Below the pieces are notes generated by a model. It saw nothing but the letters and a program-made list of their open reading frames with translations. It was not told the origin of the DNA and ran no database searches. 49,398 nt of DNA. Origin: Acidimicrobiaceae bacterium (GTDB lineage: Bacteria > Actinomycetota > Acidimicrobiia > Acidimicrobiales > RAAP-2). Each line of letters starts with the position of its first letter. The stretch's first letter is position 1. Shown one piece after another: positions 47,948 through 49,398 of this stretch. Where the stretch lies: contig DAIDKS010000042.1 in NCBI GenBank assembly GCA_027449885.1, forward strand, positions 1 through 49,398, written 5' to 3'. The position numbers and the translations under genes are program-made.

Positions 47948-49365
47948 CACTCAATGAAGTCATCACCGACGGCATCACCGTCGCGGACGTTAAACAGCCA
48001 AGCCATGCCTTCTCCGAGAGGGCCCGTCGCAACCTCTGGCTCCAGATGTCGCGCATGGGCGCCTACTCGGAGACCAACGAGGTGCCGATCATGGTGCGGG
48101 GCGAGGGGACCCGCGTCTATGACGCCAACGGCCGCGAGTACTTCGACGGCCTCTCGGGGCTCTTCACCAACTCCCTCGGACACGGCCGTGCGGACATCGC
48201 CCGGGCCGCGGCCGAGCAGATGACCGAGTTGGGGTTCTTCCCGCTGTGGACCTACGCCCACCCGCGCGCCATCGAGCTCGCGGAGAAGATCGCGAGCCTC
48301 GCGCCGGGCGACCTCAACCGCGTCTTCTTCACCACCGGTGGTGGCGAGGCCGTGGAGAGCGCCTGGAAGCTCGCGCGCCAGTACCACCGTCTCCGCGGCG
48401 AGATGGACCGCTACAAGGTCATCAGTCGCGACATCGCCTATCACGGGACGACCCTCGGCGCCCTCACGATCACCTCGCTCGAGGGCTACCGCAAGCCCTT
48501 CGAGCCGCTCGTCCCCGGGGCGATCAAGGTCCCGCCGACCAACTTCTATCGAGCGCCCCAGCACGCTGACGACGTGGCGGCCTTCGGGCTGTGGTCGGCC
48601 CAGCAGATCGAGGAGGCCATCCTTCGCGAAGGCCCCGAGACCGTGGCCGCGGTCTTCCTCGAGCCCGTCCAGAACGCCGGCGGATGCTTCACGCCCCCGC
48701 CCGGGTACTGGCAGCAGGTGCGCGAGATCTGCAACAAGTACGGCGTCCTGCTCGTCTCCGACGAGGTGATCTGCGCCTTCGGCCGCATCGGCACCTGGTT
48801 CGGTGGCCAGAAGTACGACTACGTGCCCGACATCATCACGACGGCCAAGGGCATCACGGCGGGCTACTCGCCTCTCGGTGCGATGATCGTCTCCGACCGG
48901 ATCGCCGAGCCGTTCCAGCACGACGACACCGCCTTCATGCACGGCTTCACCTGGGCCGGTCACCCGGTCTCGTGCGCCGTGGCCCTCAAGACCATCGACA
49001 TCATCGAGAGTGAGGGCGTGCTCGAGAACGTCAACGCTAACCAGGACTACTTCCACGACCAGCTGCTGAAGTTGAAGGACATCCCGATCGTCGGCGACGT
49101 GCGCGGCACCGGCTACTTCTGGGGCGTCGAACTCGTGAAGGATCAGGAGAGCAAGGACACCTGGGGCGGTGACGAGGCGGAGCGGCTGCTGCGCGGTTAC
49201 GTCTCCCCCGAGATGTTCCGGCGCGGGCTCATCTGCCGCTCGGACGACCGGGGCGATCCGGTCGTGCAGCTGGCGCCGCCGCTCATCTCGACGCGCGAGG
49301 ACATCGACTTCATGGTCGGCACCCTGCGCGAGGTGTTCACCGGAGCCGCCCAACTCAGCCACTGA
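47944..49365 (+). CDS. Class III aminotransferase, putrescine/omega-amino acid:pyruvate type
   Basis: A 473-residue PLP omega-transaminase. The opening HAFSERARRNLWLQMSRMG is usual for this group. PLP contacts include TTGGGEAVESAWKLARQYH, D273 in LLVSDEVICAFGR, and the Schiff-base lysine K302 in ITTAKGITAGYSPLGA. Close relatives use putrescine, beta-alanine or GABA with pyruvate as acceptor. Next to patD, pot and ald the best reading is putrescine:pyruvate aminotransferase, giving 4-aminobutanal and alanine; the exact substrate is inferred. The start is GTG 47944, with a GTGA overlap to the regulator and GGGGG five bases before it; ATG 47932 is an alternative. Confidence 0.9.
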   Translation: MTLNEVITDGITVADVKQPSHAFSERARRNLWLQMSRMGAYSETNEVPIMVRGEGTRVYDANGREYFDGLSGLFTNSLGHGRADIARAAAEQMTELGFFPLWTYAHPRAIELAEKIASLAPGDLNRVFFTTGGGEAVESAWKLARQYHRLRGEMDRYKVISRDIAYHGTTLGALTITSLEGYRKPFEPLVPGAIKVPPTNFYRAPQHADDVAAFGLWSAQQIEEAILREGPETVAAVFLEPVQNAGGCFTPPPGYWQQVREICNKYGVLLVSDEVICAFGRIGTWFGGQKYDYVPDIITTAKGITAGYSPLGAMIVSDRIAEPFQHDDTAFMHGFTWAGHPVSCAVALKTIDIIESEGVLENVNANQDYFHDQLLKLKDIPIVGDVRGTGYFWGVELVKDQESKDTWGGDEAERLLRGYVSPEMFRRGLICRSDDRGDPVVQLAPPLISTREDIDFMVGTLREVFTGAAQLSH

Positions 49366-49398
49366 TGGACCCCGCGGCCTCGCTGTGGTGGTCGACGC
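49365..49398 (+). CDS. Start of a further gene in the polyamine unit, partial
   Basis: ATG at 49365 overlaps the aminotransferase stop by one base (TGATG) and the frame continues to the window edge as MDPAASLWWST. Such an opening is seen in actinobacterial FAD-dependent amine or gamma-glutamylputrescine oxidases, which would suit the locus, but 11 residues are too few to assign it. Confidence 0.4.
   Translation, partial: MDPAASLWWST

Overview
This window is GC-rich DNA from a free-living actinobacterium; an Acidimicrobiia-like lineage is my inference from style and gene content, not something I could test. Pointers are the very high third-position GC, many GTG starts, gene junctions overlapping by four bases (ATGA or GTGA), and many starts that sit 6-7 bases after a TAnnnT box, the signature of leaderless mRNAs. 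Almost everything is ordinary chromosomal metabolism; no phage, IS element, CRISPR array, rRNA or tRNA gene was seen.

Layout. 1-4966: end of a sugar kinase, ACC deaminase, a duplicated SWEET-like transporter, leuA with a complete leucine attenuator, a small membrane protein and an aldo/keto reductase. 4967-8134: an accessory patch with less uniform composition, holding a TasA/camelysin-like secreted protein, its SipW-type signal peptidase, a weak hypothetical gene and about 640 bp with no convincing gene. 8135-20437: amino-acid biosynthesis and translation: serA, aspC, serC, ilvC, ilvN, ilvB (with its own branched-chain leader peptide and terminator), ilvD and gatBAC. 20434-32744: a long minus-strand series: esterase, two MFS exporters, a short-chain dehydrogenase, a small HIT-like zinc protein, a PASTA membrane pseudokinase, ligA, mnmA, a cysteine desulfurase and a GabD1-type succinate-semialdehyde dehydrogenase. 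32822-40374: yceI and marR around a shared operator, a type 2 ileS with a swapped HIGH motif, a sugar phosphatase, a GNAT protein, a glutathione peroxidase, a quinone oxidoreductase and a DUF5522 protein. 40371-49398: a polyamine uptake and catabolism locus: ald, potC, potB, potD-like, potA and patD on the minus strand, diverging from an Lrp regulator, a class III aminotransferase and the start of another gene.

How the genes work together. LeuA, IlvBN, IlvC and IlvD make branched-chain amino acids, and two 12-residue leader peptides rich in the end-product amino acids precede intrinsic terminators, so the leu and ilv genes are most likely controlled by ribosome-mediated attenuation. In the polyamine locus an ABC transporter imports putrescine or spermidine, the aminotransferase passes the amino group to pyruvate, PatD oxidises the aminoaldehyde to GABA, Ald recycles the alanine, and the GabD1 enzyme elsewhere in the window could finish the route to succinate. 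The least ordinary items are the two attenuators, the PASTA pseudokinase, the GXHH isoleucyl-tRNA synthetase, the tasA/sipW pair with its structured leader, and the recurrent leaderless promoter pattern.
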